DNA of 38,378 nt, taken from IMG/VR virus record IMGVR_UViG_3300007519_000032, positions 1 through 38,378 of that record; one strand, written 5' to 3'. Source of the DNA: a virus. The notes beneath the pieces are model-generated. The model was not told where the DNA came from. It saw nothing but the letters and a program-made list of their open reading frames with translations, and did not search any database. Below are positions 28,875-35,642 of the stretch, piece by piece. The first letter of the stretch is position 1; the number at the start of each line of letters is the position of its first letter. A program made the translations under genes and the position numbers.

Positions 28875-29077
28875 GGCGAGTCTCCTTGACCTGCCGTGTA
28901 AGCTTGTTTCATGGCCTTGCGGAAGTTCGCTCGTGTAAGCGTGACTTGATCCTTACTCAGGAGAGGAAGCCCAGAAGTAAGGGACGTGAACCATTCTTCA
29001 AAGCTTTGCGTGGCCATCGGTGTCTTCCTGACGCCTGAGTTCGTCCCGAATAATTCATGGAAGGATAAAGGTTTCAT
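28871..29077 (-). CDS. Hypothetical early protein with FEEWF and KAMKQAYTAGQ (68 aa)
   Basis: A 68-aa protein if started at ATG 29077 (MKPLSFHELFGTNSGVRKTP); a later in-frame ATG at 29017 would give 48 aa beginning MATQSFEEWF. The sequence SFEEWF and the tail FRKAMKQAYTAGQ are of a type common in small phage proteins that end in 'F-W ... A-x-x-AGQ'. The tail copy is duplicated in the 27-aa peptide at 28585. It overlaps the membrane-protein gene by ATGA. Confidence 0.55.
   Translation of the reverse strand: MKPLSFHELFGTNSGVRKTPMATQSFEEWFTSLTSGLPLLSKDQVTLTRANFRKAMKQAYTAGQGDSP
28890..28922 (-). repeat. 33-bp exact repeat, copy 2 (encodes KAMKQAYTAGQ)
   Basis: Partner of the repeat at 28610-28642. 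The copies are 280 bp apart in direct orientation, so recombination between them would delete the small membrane protein gene. Confidence 0.9.
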
Positions 29078-29081
29078 TCGA

Positions 29082-29354
29082 TTAATCCGTATCGCTTGAA
29101 CCCATCCAAAGACCATCTAGCCCCAAGCTAATATCTTTAAGCGCGTCTATCCCTGCCTCTAACCGCTTCTTTAGCTCAGCAATCTCAGCATCCGCTTCGG
29201 CTAGTTCTAGCTCTAGCTCCCGAGCGTCCACATACGGGACGTAATCCATGCAGCTCTTGTGTCCTTCGGCGTCATTGAACTCGCCGCGATATGTCCATAC
29301 GGCTACGGAGTCCATACGGGGGGATAACGATCTCTCTTCTTCGATGTCTTTCAT
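29082..29354 (-). CDS. Acidic coiled-coil early protein (90 aa)
   Basis: A 90-aa protein. Residues about 46-75 are a Glu/Ala/Leu-rich heptad segment (ARELELELAEADAEIAELKK) that should form a coiled coil; the N-terminal half holds an aromatic patch (VAVWTYRGEF). The ATG at 29354 follows two tandem 12-nt leaders of the form CCAAGGAATTAA and CCAAGGAATAAC, the second giving AAGGA 5 nt upstream. No known function. Confidence 0.65.
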   Translation of the reverse strand: MKDIEEERSLSPRMDSVAVWTYRGEFNDAEGHKSCMDYVPYVDARELELELAEADAEIAELKKRLEAGIDALKDISLGLDGLWMGSSDTD

Positions 29355-29355
29355 G

Positions 29356-29643
29356 TTATTCCTTGGTTAATTCCTTGGTTGATTCTGTGTCGTTCCAGTA
29401 AGGTCGGACTTCTTTAGCCCAGCGGTTCCTAAATGATTCTTCTCCATCGTCACAGCTTACAAGCCAATCTACTCGTTCCACCATATCGGCGGCTTGCCTT
29501 AAAGTGTGCTCCGCTTCACGGAATTTATTCAGAATATCAGGCGGGTAATCCCGGCGTGAATTATTCGTTCTTATCAAGCGGTCAATATCGTCCGCGATTT
29601 CCTCAATTCGGTATTGGTTATAATCGAAATGTCCTCCACTCAT
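29356..29643 (-). CDS. Conserved phage protein, MSGGHFDYNQYRIEEIADDI type (95 aa)
   Basis: A 95-aa helical, acidic protein. The N-terminal MSGGHFDYNQYRIEEIADDI and the C-terminal WLVSCDDGEESFRNRW belong to a small family common in diverse phages, from memory, of unknown function. It probably binds a partner rather than catalysing a reaction. It has AAGGA 8 nt upstream of the ATG, ends 2 bp before the next gene's start, and follows the helicase gene in the leftward operon. Confidence 0.8.
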   Translation of the reverse strand: MSGGHFDYNQYRIEEIADDIDRLIRTNNSRRDYPPDILNKFREAEHTLRQAADMVERVDWLVSCDDGEESFRNRWAKEVRPYWNDTESTKELTKE

Positions 29644-29659
29644 ATTTATTCCTTGGTTT

Positions 29660-30925
29660 TTACGTTTCTGTGAACTTAGTATACTTTGCGATAAATTTGC
29701 ATTTCGTCTTCCCGAGCGGACCGTCTCTCATCTTTAGCTGGATAAGCTCCGTCTCGAAAATTGATCCGTTAATGTCTTGCTCTAAGCCAGCCGAGTCCTT
29801 AACAGGACGGTGTAAGGCAATGATCCGGTGAGCATCTTCCTCGATACTCCCTGAGTCCCGGAAGTCCGTCCTTGCTGGTGCTCTGTTGTCTCTTTCATTT
29901 CCACGGTTTAATTGTGCCGCAACTACTAAAGCGCAGTCAAGCGTTTTCCGTAACGGAATCATGGCTTTGCTAAGTGCGGTCATTTTCTCGTATTGCCCGT
30001 TCTTAGAGGCCGATTTCATCCCGATCAATCCCATGTAATCAATGAAGACGACATCCGGCTTGAAGTTCACAGCTAAGAGCCTGCATCTTGCCTCGATTTG
30101 GTCAAGGGTAAGATCGCGGTCGAAGATGACTAAAGGCTTGTCGTAAAGGGAGTTCACTTTATCCCGGAGCCTCTGGACCTTAATCGGGAACTCGTCCCTG
30201 AGGTGCCGAAGATTAACCTCTGCTGCTTGAGCGGACATTTGCAAGACAACAGCACGGCTCGAAGTCTCTAGCGTGAACATGGCTACCCGCTTGCCCCGTC
30301 CTAGATTAAATGCCGCCATTTGGTTAATAAAGGAACTCTTCCCCGTGGAGGTTCTGGCCCCGATGACAACATACTCGTGAGACTGAATCCCCGTGGCAGC
30401 GTTATCGAAGTCCGGAAGCCCCGTGAAGATTAAGTCATCTTCAACGCCTGTATCTTGAAGGCCTTTATCCATCCAATTAAGCGCGGACCCCAGAATGTCC
30501 TTCATGCTCTCCTCACGGTGCTCCGTAGGTCTCATAATAAGCTGGAGGTTGTCCACTTCTGCCTTAATATCCGCATACGGGGACTCATCCGCGATCCGGT
30601 TAGCAATATCCTCCACGGCTGGTTTGACTTGTCGCAGGATACCTGCTTCTAGGACTTGGCGAAGGGACTGCTTCCCGAAAGCCGTAGTCGGCGCAGCGTT
30701 CTCGCATTCCAGAATCTCATTCATGGGGCATGTCTTCCCCATACTCAGGTAAAGCGCGGTTACGTCCGTTCCTCTGTTCTCTGCCCTCGATGTCAAGATA
30801 GCAACCCAGAGGTCTTTGCGCTCAACGGAGGTAAAATAGGACTCGTTAAGCCCGTCTTGAATAGCTAGATCGACTAATGCGGCGTCTTTGATGCACGAGC
30901 CAAGGAAGATTTTTTCTGTGTTCAT
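29660..30925 (-). CDS. Replicative DnaB-type helicase
   Basis: A 421-aa RecA-like hexameric helicase that unwinds DNA at the fork. It has an N-terminal helical domain (about 1-140), Walker A GARTSTGKS at about 189-197, Walker B DVVFIDYMGL at about 291-300, the AQLNRGNE motif (about 337-344) and DFRDSGSIEEDAHRII (about 354-369). Start 30925 is chosen because MNTEKIFLGSCIKDAALVDL is a normal DnaB-like N-terminus and it lies one base after the upstream methyltransferase stop; 30994 would add 23 unrelated residues and overlap it. There is no primase domain, so a host primase may be recruited. The 5' end is duplicated at the methyltransferase start. Confidence 0.92.
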   Translation of the reverse strand: MNTEKIFLGSCIKDAALVDLAIQDGLNESYFTSVERKDLWVAILTSRAENRGTDVTALYLSMGKTCPMNEILECENAAPTTAFGKQSLRQVLEAGILRQVKPAVEDIANRIADESPYADIKAEVDNLQLIMRPTEHREESMKDILGSALNWMDKGLQDTGVEDDLIFTGLPDFDNAATGIQSHEYVVIGARTSTGKSSFINQMAAFNLGRGKRVAMFTLETSSRAVVLQMSAQAAEVNLRHLRDEFPIKVQRLRDKVNSLYDKPLVIFDRDLTLDQIEARCRLLAVNFKPDVVFIDYMGLIGMKSASKNGQYEKMTALSKAMIPLRKTLDCALVVAAQLNRGNERDNRAPARTDFRDSGSIEEDAHRIIALHRPVKDSAGLEQDINGSIFETELIQLKMRDGPLGKTKCKFIAKYTKFTET

Positions 30926-30928
30926 GTT
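30910..30928 (-). repeat. 19-bp duplicated translation-start segment, copy at helicase
   Basis: Positions 30910-30928 and 31598-31616 are identical over 19 bp, read on the minus strand as AAC-ATGAACACAGAAAAAA, including the ATG and the codons for Met-Asn-Thr-Glu-Lys. One copy starts the helicase, the other the methyltransferase. The exact match suggests that a start cassette was copied. Confidence 0.9.
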
Positions 30929-31613
30929 AAAATGAGAATACCTCTTGTCCCATGCGACGTGCCGCGATCTCGCAATATCTTTCCTCGCGTTCAATCATCA
31001 CGCACTTGCGGCCAAGGTCTTTGCATGCGCGGCCCGTCGTGCCAGAACCAGCGAATGGGTCGAGGACGGTCCCCCTATCGGGGCAATGTAAATGAACAAG
31101 CCTTGCCCACGCCTTGATCGGCTTTGAGCACGGATGCTCTTTACAGGAAGGCGGCTCTGTCAGCACAAAAGAACATGGTCGCCCAAGGTTCTTTTCTGCC
31201 ATGTGCGAGACGCCGTAATATAGAATGGGTTGTGAGTCCATATTCCCCCATGCCTGCATCCCAGAAGCGGCAGGCTGATAGAAGCACCCGAAGCTCTGAG
31301 CCTGTGGATATAGGTCGAGGTTTCGGCATCCCGGCGTAATAACTCCGCTTCTGCACACATCAAGACAGAGGCGTATCACCGGAACGCAAACAGTTCTGAC
31401 GGTTTCTCGTGTGTCGTTAAAGCAATCCGTGTATGCGCCCTTCGCCCTTGCCTTACTTGTCGTGCCGCGACCTCCATCAATCCCATACGGCGGATCTGTC
31501 AGCAACAAATCAAACCGCCCCAGCGTCGGCACGATTTCGCGGCAATCACCGTGGATTAGAAATACCGAATCATCCTCGTAATATGGCTTAGGTAATGTTT
31601 TTTCTGTGTTCAT
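30927..31613 (-). CDS. DNA methyltransferase, N6-adenine/N4-cytosine type, beta class
   Basis: A 228-aa AdoMet-dependent methyltransferase, the second in this phage. The catalytic motif LLTDPPYGID lies at about 37-46 and the AdoMet motif DPFAGSGTTG at about 185-194, again in beta-class order. The middle region (about 95-160) is cysteine-rich and unlike the first enzyme, so the two probably methylate different sites. It is not a close copy of the gene at 1431. It sits directly upstream of the helicase in the replication cassette, consistent with early protection of phage DNA. It has no Shine-Dalgarno sequence; the start lies in the duplicated 19-bp cassette. Confidence 0.9.
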   Translation of the reverse strand: MNTEKTLPKPYYEDDSVFLIHGDCREIVPTLGRFDLLLTDPPYGIDGGRGTTSKARAKGAYTDCFNDTRETVRTVCVPVIRLCLDVCRSGVITPGCRNLDLYPQAQSFGCFYQPAASGMQAWGNMDSQPILYYGVSHMAEKNLGRPCSFVLTEPPSCKEHPCSKPIKAWARLVHLHCPDRGTVLDPFAGSGTTGRACKDLGRKCVMIEREERYCEIAARRMGQEVFSF

Positions 31614-31616
31614 GTT
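31598..31616 (-). repeat. 19-bp duplicated translation-start segment, copy at methyltransferase
   Basis: Partner of the repeat at 30910-30928. Both copies lie in the same orientation 688 bp apart, so recombination between them would cleanly delete the methyltransferase while keeping the helicase in frame with its start. Confidence 0.9.
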
Positions 31617-31656
31617 TACGTTAATTAAGTTAATGGCCGAACAATCGCATTAGAGC

Positions 31657-31932
31657 CTATCCCTCTCGGGAAGGCTCAATCGCTGTTTTAGCCAGATCAG
31701 AAAGCCTGCCGATGATCTCAAAGGCTTCATCCTCGATGTCACCCCGCCAGCGGTCGCTCGGGGCGATCATCAGGTGCAGTCCAGACTCGCCTTTCCGTCG
31801 CGCAATCCATATCGAATCCCCCCAGAATTGGAGATCCGCGACGTATCCGTTCACGCAGCGATTGATGTTGGCTCCGCACGAGGTTTCAGAGTCTTTTACT
31901 TTGATTTGAGCGTGTGATGTGATTATGTCCAT
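31657..31932 (-). CDS. Hypothetical early protein (91 aa)
   Basis: A 91-aa protein from ATG 31932, beginning MDIITSHAQIKVKDSETSCG. It is beta-rich with Trp and Arg (FWGDSIWIARRKGESGLHLM) and an acidic helical C-terminus (DIEDEAFEIIGRLSDLAKTA). A TTG at 31938 would add two residues. The gap upstream contains a 6-bp hairpin. Not recognised. It lies between the methyltransferase and the PD-(D/E)XK nuclease. Confidence 0.6.
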   Translation of the reverse strand: MDIITSHAQIKVKDSETSCGANINRCVNGYVADLQFWGDSIWIARRKGESGLHLMIAPSDRWRGDIEDEAFEIIGRLSDLAKTAIEPSREG

Positions 31933-31960
31933 AAGCAAGAAAGGCTAACAAGTGGATGCT

Positions 31961-31980
31961 GGCAACGGCGGGAAGTTGCC
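31961..31980. other. Hairpin in the leader between nuclease and 91-aa gene
   Basis: GGCAAC (31961-31966) and GTTGCC (31975-31980) pair over 6 bp with an 8-nt loop. On the plus strand TGTTTTGTT follows, on the minus strand AGCATCC, so it is not a clear terminator for the leftward transcript. It may process or stabilise the mRNA. Confidence 0.4.
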
Positions 31981-32034
31981 TGTTTTGTTATACGGCTTGT
32001 GTTCATTCGTTATTTGTTATTCGCGAATACCGAA

Positions 32035-32865
32035 TTATTTCTGGCGAGGGTCATACTTGGCTCTCCACCTAAACAAAGCAAGGCAATGCTTGAACATCGT
32101 CCAACTTTCTTTCAATTGTTCGTAATCCCACTTAACAACGTCAACCCGTCCCGGCTCTGTCGTGGAGATGTAAACATTGTAACCAATGGCTTTTTCTCCG
32201 ATGGGGTAATCGTAAGAAGTCCCCCAGAAGGCCGCGATGTAAGCCGCAATCTGCAAAGGCTGGGGTTCTGTTGGTTCAACTTCCTTACCGGGCTTCGTGC
32301 GCTTGGTCTTGAAGTCCAAGACCCCGTAGCTCGTTGGGGACTTAAAGATAATATCAGCGGTCCCTGCATACCCGTAAGGGTTATTCACAACTACCCTTTC
32401 GGCGTGCATAATCTCGATGCCTAGTTTCTCAATCGCCCGTGCCGTTGGGAGCACGAATTCATTAGAAGAAAAAGGAACCCCGTTTACGTCGATCAATGTT
32501 TCGCCGTAAGTCAACGGCTCCGCGTAATAAGATTCCAGCGCAGCGTGGACTTGCGTGCCGATAGCGGCTGCACCGCCTGCATCTTTGCCGGACTCCTCTG
32601 CCATAGAGCGGAAGTAATCATCGAATGGCTCGCCGGATCCCGGAGGGGAGTTAAAGCAAGCCTGTGCCATTTGCTGGGACTTGTAATAGTCCAACGCAGG
32701 CGCAGAGAGAATCTTCGTGCAAGCGGAGACGGAAGGGAGAAGCTCTTGCTTGCGTGCATCCTTGATGTTAGTCGCTCGCGTAGTGTTCTTGGCGTTAGGT
32801 CCGCAGGCTTGAGTGTGACGGGGCTCCCCGGCGCGTGTGTAATAATGACTGCTTTCTTGGCTCAT
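32035..32865 (-). CDS. PD-(D/E)XK (RecB/Cas4-like) exonuclease
   Basis: A 276-aa nuclease of the PD-(D/E)XK superfamily. The helical motif with His107 (GTQVHAALES), GYAGTADIIFK (Asp171), GVLDFKTKR (Asp184, Lys186) and QPLQIAAYIA (Gln205, Tyr209) match RecB-like phage exonucleases. It probably recombines, degrades or matures DNA ends together with the SSB-like and exonuclease proteins. The start follows AAGGA by 6 nt, and its ATGA overlaps the upstream SWIM-protein stop. The N-terminal 40 residues are polar and may be flexible. A clear recombination-type gene in the replication cassette. Confidence 0.88.
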   Translation of the reverse strand: MSQESSHYYTRAGEPRHTQACGPNAKNTTRATNIKDARKQELLPSVSACTKILSAPALDYYKSQQMAQACFNSPPGSGEPFDDYFRSMAEESGKDAGGAAAIGTQVHAALESYYAEPLTYGETLIDVNGVPFSSNEFVLPTARAIEKLGIEIMHAERVVVNNPYGYAGTADIIFKSPTSYGVLDFKTKRTKPGKEVEPTEPQPLQIAAYIAAFWGTSYDYPIGEKAIGYNVYISTTEPGRVDVVKWDYEQLKESWTMFKHCLALFRWRAKYDPRQK

Positions 32866-33161
32866 TTTTTATCCTTTTGTTCGTAAATTTCTTTAACGTC
32901 AACCTTGAGTATATTTGCAACGGCGGAAATGCTCATGAAGTAATGCACTTGCCCGATGTGCTTGCAAACTGTCCTATCTGGGTATCCATACTGGATGATT
33001 TTCTTCCCACCGTCAAGCAAAGGCTGACAGCGAAAGCGGAAATCTGCACAAGTGCAAGCACCTCGCCCTCCGTTTGCTAGTAAGTCCACGGAGTAATCCA
33101 AAGGATCGTCAGCGGACCCAACCCAAAAGGTCATCCGGTCCCCTGAGTAAGAAACAGTCAC
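32862..33161 (-). CDS. SWIM zinc-finger protein (99 aa, GTG start)
   Basis: A 99-aa protein with the zinc-binding pattern ACTCADFRFRCQP ... RTVCKHIGQV, that is Cys-x-Cys followed about 30 residues later by Cys-x-His, the SWIM signature. SWIM domains bind DNA or proteins. The start is GTG 33161, preceded by an AAGGAGG 4-5 nt upstream, the best ribosome-binding site in the region. It overlaps a 13-codon minicistron by GTGA and the nuclease gene by ATGA. Pairing with the PD-(D/E)XK nuclease suggests a shared DNA-processing role. Confidence 0.8.
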   Translation of the reverse strand: MTVSYSGDRMTFWVGSADDPLDYSVDLLANGGRGACTCADFRFRCQPLLDGGKKIIQYGYPDRTVCKHIGQVHYFMSISAVANILKVDVKEIYEQKDKK

Positions 33162-33199
33162 TCATCCTCCTTCGCTTGCATGGCGGCGTGTGCGCTCAT
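33158..33199 (-). CDS. 13-codon minicistron upstream of the SWIM gene (tentative)
   Basis: ATG 33199 overlaps the stop of the upstream 103-aa gene (ATGA), and its TGA at 33158-33160 overlaps the GTG of the SWIM gene (GTGA). The peptide would be MSAHAAMQAKEDE, and its codons contain the AAGGAGG used by the SWIM gene. It could serve as a ribosome conveyor, as proposed for the minicistron before terL. Confidence 0.4.
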   Translation of the reverse strand: MSAHAAMQAKEDE

Positions 33200-33507
33200 T
33201 TCCATATCCCCCGGTTGCGGATTTTCTGGTCAAAAACGGCGACGCCCTTGATCGCGTAGAGTAGAGCCTCGCGGCCCGTTTCCGTTGCGATGCCATATTC
33301 ATCGCAGATGATCGAAATTGGATCGGGGGAGGTGACGCGGACGAACTCGAAAACCTCGTTCCCCGTGATTAGCTCGCCGACGAAATGCTTTTCAAGGGGT
33401 TCATAATCCCCGTCTTCGTCGAGGGGCGACGCGAAATGAACGTAGTCCGTGGCTCGGAGGGTTTCCCCGACTCCTAACGTTCTTGAGTTTTCTGAGTTAG
33501 GTGTCAT
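33196..33507 (-). CDS. Hypothetical early protein (103 aa)
   Basis: A 103-aa protein beginning MTPNSENSRTLGVGETLRAT from ATG 33507, chosen because it lies 1 nt after the upstream stop; 33546 would overlap that gene. It has beta strands and acidic loops (DEDGDYEPLEKHFVGELITG), and VFDQKIRNRGIWK at the end. The first line GTLxxTDYVHF-type suggests a small beta protein, but no family is recognised. It overlaps the 13-codon minicistron by ATGA. Confidence 0.6.
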   Translation of the reverse strand: MTPNSENSRTLGVGETLRATDYVHFASPLDEDGDYEPLEKHFVGELITGNEVFEFVRVTSPDPISIICDEYGIATETGREALLYAIKGVAVFDQKIRNRGIWK

Positions 33508-33508
33508 A

Positions 33509-33811
33509 TTATGATTTTGCGTTTTGTTTCCCGATGGCCTTTTCAAGCCCTTTATGGACGGATTCTAGCTGTTCTGAAAGGGCTTTCAGGTCATCGCATC
33601 CCTCGCCGCATTTATCCTGTATAATGCCCTTAACGGCGGCGAAAGCCGATCCGAAGAAGCCTAGTTCTGTCTTTGACGTGTAAGCGCATCCCTTCTCCCC
33701 GACTAGCTTGCCTTTGACTATGAAGTCCCTTTGATAAACTTTATCTTGAAAGCGCAAGAGCTTCCAGTTCGAGTGATCTTCTCTTTCGATTGTGTAATTT
33801 TCGTATTTCAT
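33509..33811 (-). CDS. Hypothetical early protein (100 aa)
   Basis: A 100-aa protein from ATG 33811 (MKYENYTIEREDHSNWKLLR), which overlaps the upstream Imm5-like gene by ATGA at 33808-33811; the longer frame from 33847 is less likely. It has a charged beta-rich N-terminal half and a helical, acidic C-terminal half (CDDLKALSEQLESVHKGLEK). Not recognised. It is coupled to the alanine-rich protein before it, which may be functionally relevant. Confidence 0.6.
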   Translation of the reverse strand: MKYENYTIEREDHSNWKLLRFQDKVYQRDFIVKGKLVGEKGCAYTSKTELGFFGSAFAAVKGIIQDKCGEGCDDLKALSEQLESVHKGLEKAIGKQNAKS

Positions 33812-34413
33812 GGTTTTGGGTAGTATAATTTGACGATTACTGCGCATTCTTTTAGTGTGTCTTTTGTCGCGGCGTCGGCGGCGGCGACGGCGGCGAAGAC
33901 GGCGTCGGTATATGCAGCGTCACGGGCGGCGGCGGCGGAGTAGACTGAGGCGAAGACGGCGGCGTCGGCAGCGTAGGTGGCGTAGGCGGAGCGGGCTGCT
34001 GGGGAGGTGCCGAAGGCGGCGTCGGCGGCGGCGACGGCGGCGTCGGCGTCGGCGGCGGCGTAGGCGTAGGCGGAGGCGGCGGTATATGCTGCGTTACGGG
34101 CGGCGGCCAACGCTGCGTCCGTTATTTCACCCCGACTCCACGCTTCGCACGCATCTAGGCATTCCCGCATGCGGTGATCGCCGGGATGCTTATTTTCGTA
34201 AATTGGCAAGACCAGCCGGGCGCATTGCGCGGCCACGAAAACCAGCTTGCGGCGTTGGTCTAACGTCCGGCATTTGTGCGCTGCAAGCCAAAGCAACCAG
34301 TCCCCTCGGTCGCAGGCGTCCCATGCCTGTTGGAGTGAATCGTAACCGTCCGCAAAGATGACGGCTTCGCTGCACGCATGGAGTCTGCGTAAGTATTTTA
34401 TGTGAGCTTTCAT
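33808..34413 (-). CDS. Imm5-like alanine-rich repeat protein (201 aa)
   Basis: A 201-aa protein. The N-terminal half (LHACSEAVIFADGYDSLQQA, ACDRGDWLLWLAAHK, RRKLVFVAAQCARLVLP, ECLDACEAWSRGEITDA) matches, from memory, proteins annotated as 'putative immunity protein' of the Imm5 type in phages and bacteria. The C-terminal half is Ala/Tyr/Asp-rich helical repeats (AAYTAASAYAYAAADADAAV and similar). The DNA there is an extreme GCG/GTA-type low-complexity tract with a duplicated 27-bp segment. Immunity proteins normally neutralise a toxin. Here no toxin gene is visible. Whether the fold is really Imm5 needs a profile search. Confidence 0.6.
   Translation of the reverse strand: MKAHIKYLRRLHACSEAVIFADGYDSLQQAWDACDRGDWLLWLAAHKCRTLDQRRKLVFVAAQCARLVLPIYENKHPGDHRMRECLDACEAWSRGEITDAALAAARNAAYTAASAYAYAAADADAAVAAADAAFGTSPAARSAYATYAADAAVFASVYSAAAARDAAYTDAVFAAVAAADAATKDTLKECAVIVKLYYPKP
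33869..34042. repeat. GC-rich low-complexity tract with duplicated 27-bp segment
   Basis: The 27 bp at 33869-33895 recur exactly at 34016-34042, embedded in a tract of GGC/GTC/GTA triplets spanning about 33869-34110. It encodes the alanine-rich repeats of the Imm5-like protein. Such triplet tracts expand and contract by slippage. The same style of tract occurs in the genes at 34724 and 37122. Confidence 0.85.
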
Positions 34414-34727
34414 TTCATCCCTGCCGCTTTAGAATAAGGGCTGATCTTCGCGGCGATCCACGCAGGAAGGAAGCGAAGGAACCTTCGGACCTTACCCCGG
34501 CCCACGTATTCGCAATTCACTATTTCCACGTATCGCTCTGTGCTGACCGTTCCATCATCATACCCGACTTGGATTCGCGATAGCGATGGCCAATTCTGGA
34601 GGACTACGGCGGATGACTCCGCGAATGTCTCCAGCCAGTCACCGGGGCGTAATCTGGATATGTAGATGCCCCTTGTGCTCAATTTGCTACTGAGTTTGAA
34701 TAAATTTTTCTCTGATTTAGTGTTCAT
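34410..34727 (-). CDS. Hypothetical early protein (105 aa)
   Basis: A 105-aa basic protein, MNTKSEKNLFKLSSKLSTRG, with a beta-rich centre (WPSLSRIQVGYDDGTVSTER) and a C-terminal hydrophobic basic segment (GRGKVRRFLRFLPAWIAAKI). The C-terminus could be an amphipathic helix. ATGA overlaps join it to the genes on both sides (34410-34413 and 34724-34727). Not recognised. Confidence 0.6.
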   Translation of the reverse strand: MNTKSEKNLFKLSSKLSTRGIYISRLRPGDWLETFAESSAVVLQNWPSLSRIQVGYDDGTVSTERYVEIVNCEYVGRGKVRRFLRFLPAWIAAKISPYSKAAGMK

Positions 34728-34960
34728 TTTTGTTTTTTTGTGTTTTGGGCGTCGTAGGCGGCGGCGGTGGCGTAATAGGCGTCATAGGCGACACGGGCTG
34801 CGTCGTAGGCTCGGAAGGCGTCACGTGTTGCAGTTGGGGAGTCTTGGCGGGTTAGGGGGTGTCGGATGGCTAGGTGTGCTTCACGGGCCGCTCGGTAGGT
34901 GGCTAGGGCTTCGTCGCGGGTGGCCTTCGCGTCGGCGGTGGTTATGGGTTTTGGATTCAT
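34724..34960 (-). CDS. Alanine-rich repeat protein (78 aa)
   Basis: A 78-aa protein rich in Ala, Tyr and Asp, with AYDAARVAYDAYYATAAAYD at its C-terminus, likely a helical repeat rod. It resembles the C-terminal repeat half of the Imm5-like protein and the tail of the protein at 37122, but has no Imm5-type N-terminal half. AAGGA precedes its ATG by 5-6 nt, and ATGA overlaps join it to both neighbours. Function unknown; a repeat-module satellite. Confidence 0.6.
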   Translation of the reverse strand: MNPKPITTADAKATRDEALATYRAAREAHLAIRHPLTRQDSPTATRDAFRAYDAARVAYDAYYATAAAYDAQNTKKQK

Positions 34961-35349
34961 GTTTTTCCTTTAGTTTTGGTTGACTTCGCTTTCGTGCGCT
35001 TCGCCTTGGCCCTTTTGGCCCTTAAAGCTTTCTTTTCCTCCGGCGTCTTATGAGCGGGATGGATAAAATCATAAGGCTTTTCTTGGAGGTATATCCAAAG
35101 CCCTAGCAAGCAATCGAGGTAGTCCGCCCCTTGGTTCTTGAGTCCGACCCTTATAAATGCGTTACGGACCTTCCCTTCCCACGAATTCGACGCCCTGCGC
35201 AAAACGCCTCGAACTAGCCCTGTTGCATGGTCATGGTCTAAACAAGGAGAGGACAGCGTAAGGTTACTTATGGGGCAGATCCCCCCTTGCTCGCCGATTA
35301 ACCGCGCTTTAAGCAGCTTGGCGTCTTTTACGGTGAGCTTAGGTTTCAT
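34957..35349 (-). CDS. Endonuclease VII-like (Holliday-junction/recombination) nuclease
   Basis: A 130-aa protein of the recombination endonuclease VII family that resolves branched DNA. The core CLDHDHATGLVRGVLRRASN (about 36-55) contains the His/Asp motif LDHDH and the catalytic Asn region. Usually four zinc Cys flank the core; here only CPIS (Cys25) and a Cys at 36 are present, and the CxxC partners are Ser, so the zinc site may be lost as in a known phage subfamily. The last 25 residues are Lys-rich (KAKRTKAKSTKTKGKT), probably DNA-binding. It is the first gene of the leftward operon after the long regulatory gap. Confidence 0.8.
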   Translation of the reverse strand: MKPKLTVKDAKLLKARLIGEQGGICPISNLTLSSPCLDHDHATGLVRGVLRRASNSWEGKVRNAFIRVGLKNQGADYLDCLLGLWIYLQEKPYDFIHPAHKTPEEKKALRAKRAKAKRTKAKSTKTKGKT

Positions 35350-35642
35350 CTTCTTAATCCTGATCTTCTTTTTTGCTGAGGTAAAGGGTGATTTCCTTGG
35401 TTCAGTGCATTATTACGCTTACTTATCCACGGCTTTCTTGAGCAGTGCTGGTTCTAATCTGGTTCTAATTTGAATCAATTAGAATTAAAAACGCATTAAA
35501 CCGTCCTTGATTACTGAGTAATTAGGCAATAAGGGTTTAATTGGGTTATAAATGATTAGAATCTGTTAAAGTGTTAAATTCTTAACCTCTTAATTCTCCC
35601 CGAATAAGCATATTGTAAAAACGTGCTTCCCTTCGGTTTACA
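35350..35642. promoter_or_regulatory. AT-rich operator/origin-like region upstream of the leftward operon
   Basis: About 290 bp with no convincing gene. The 11-bp unit CTGGTTCTAAT is tandemly duplicated at about 35448-35469. A perfect 8-bp inverted repeat TTCTAATT (35463-35470) / AATTAGAA (35477-35484) with a 6-nt spacer follows, and ATTAGAATC recurs at 35555-35563. The stretch 35460-35600 is very A/T-rich compared with its surroundings. Repeated TTCTAAT/ATTAGAA boxes plus AT-richness suggest operators for an early regulator or an origin. No clear -10/-35 pair was found here. Confidence 0.5.

Noticed and set aside
33855-34361. Long arginine-rich frame on the plus strand
   Set aside because: It is the reverse shadow of the alanine-rich coding tract on the minus strand (GCG repeats read as CGC). 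Its composition is almost only Arg, so it is not a gene.
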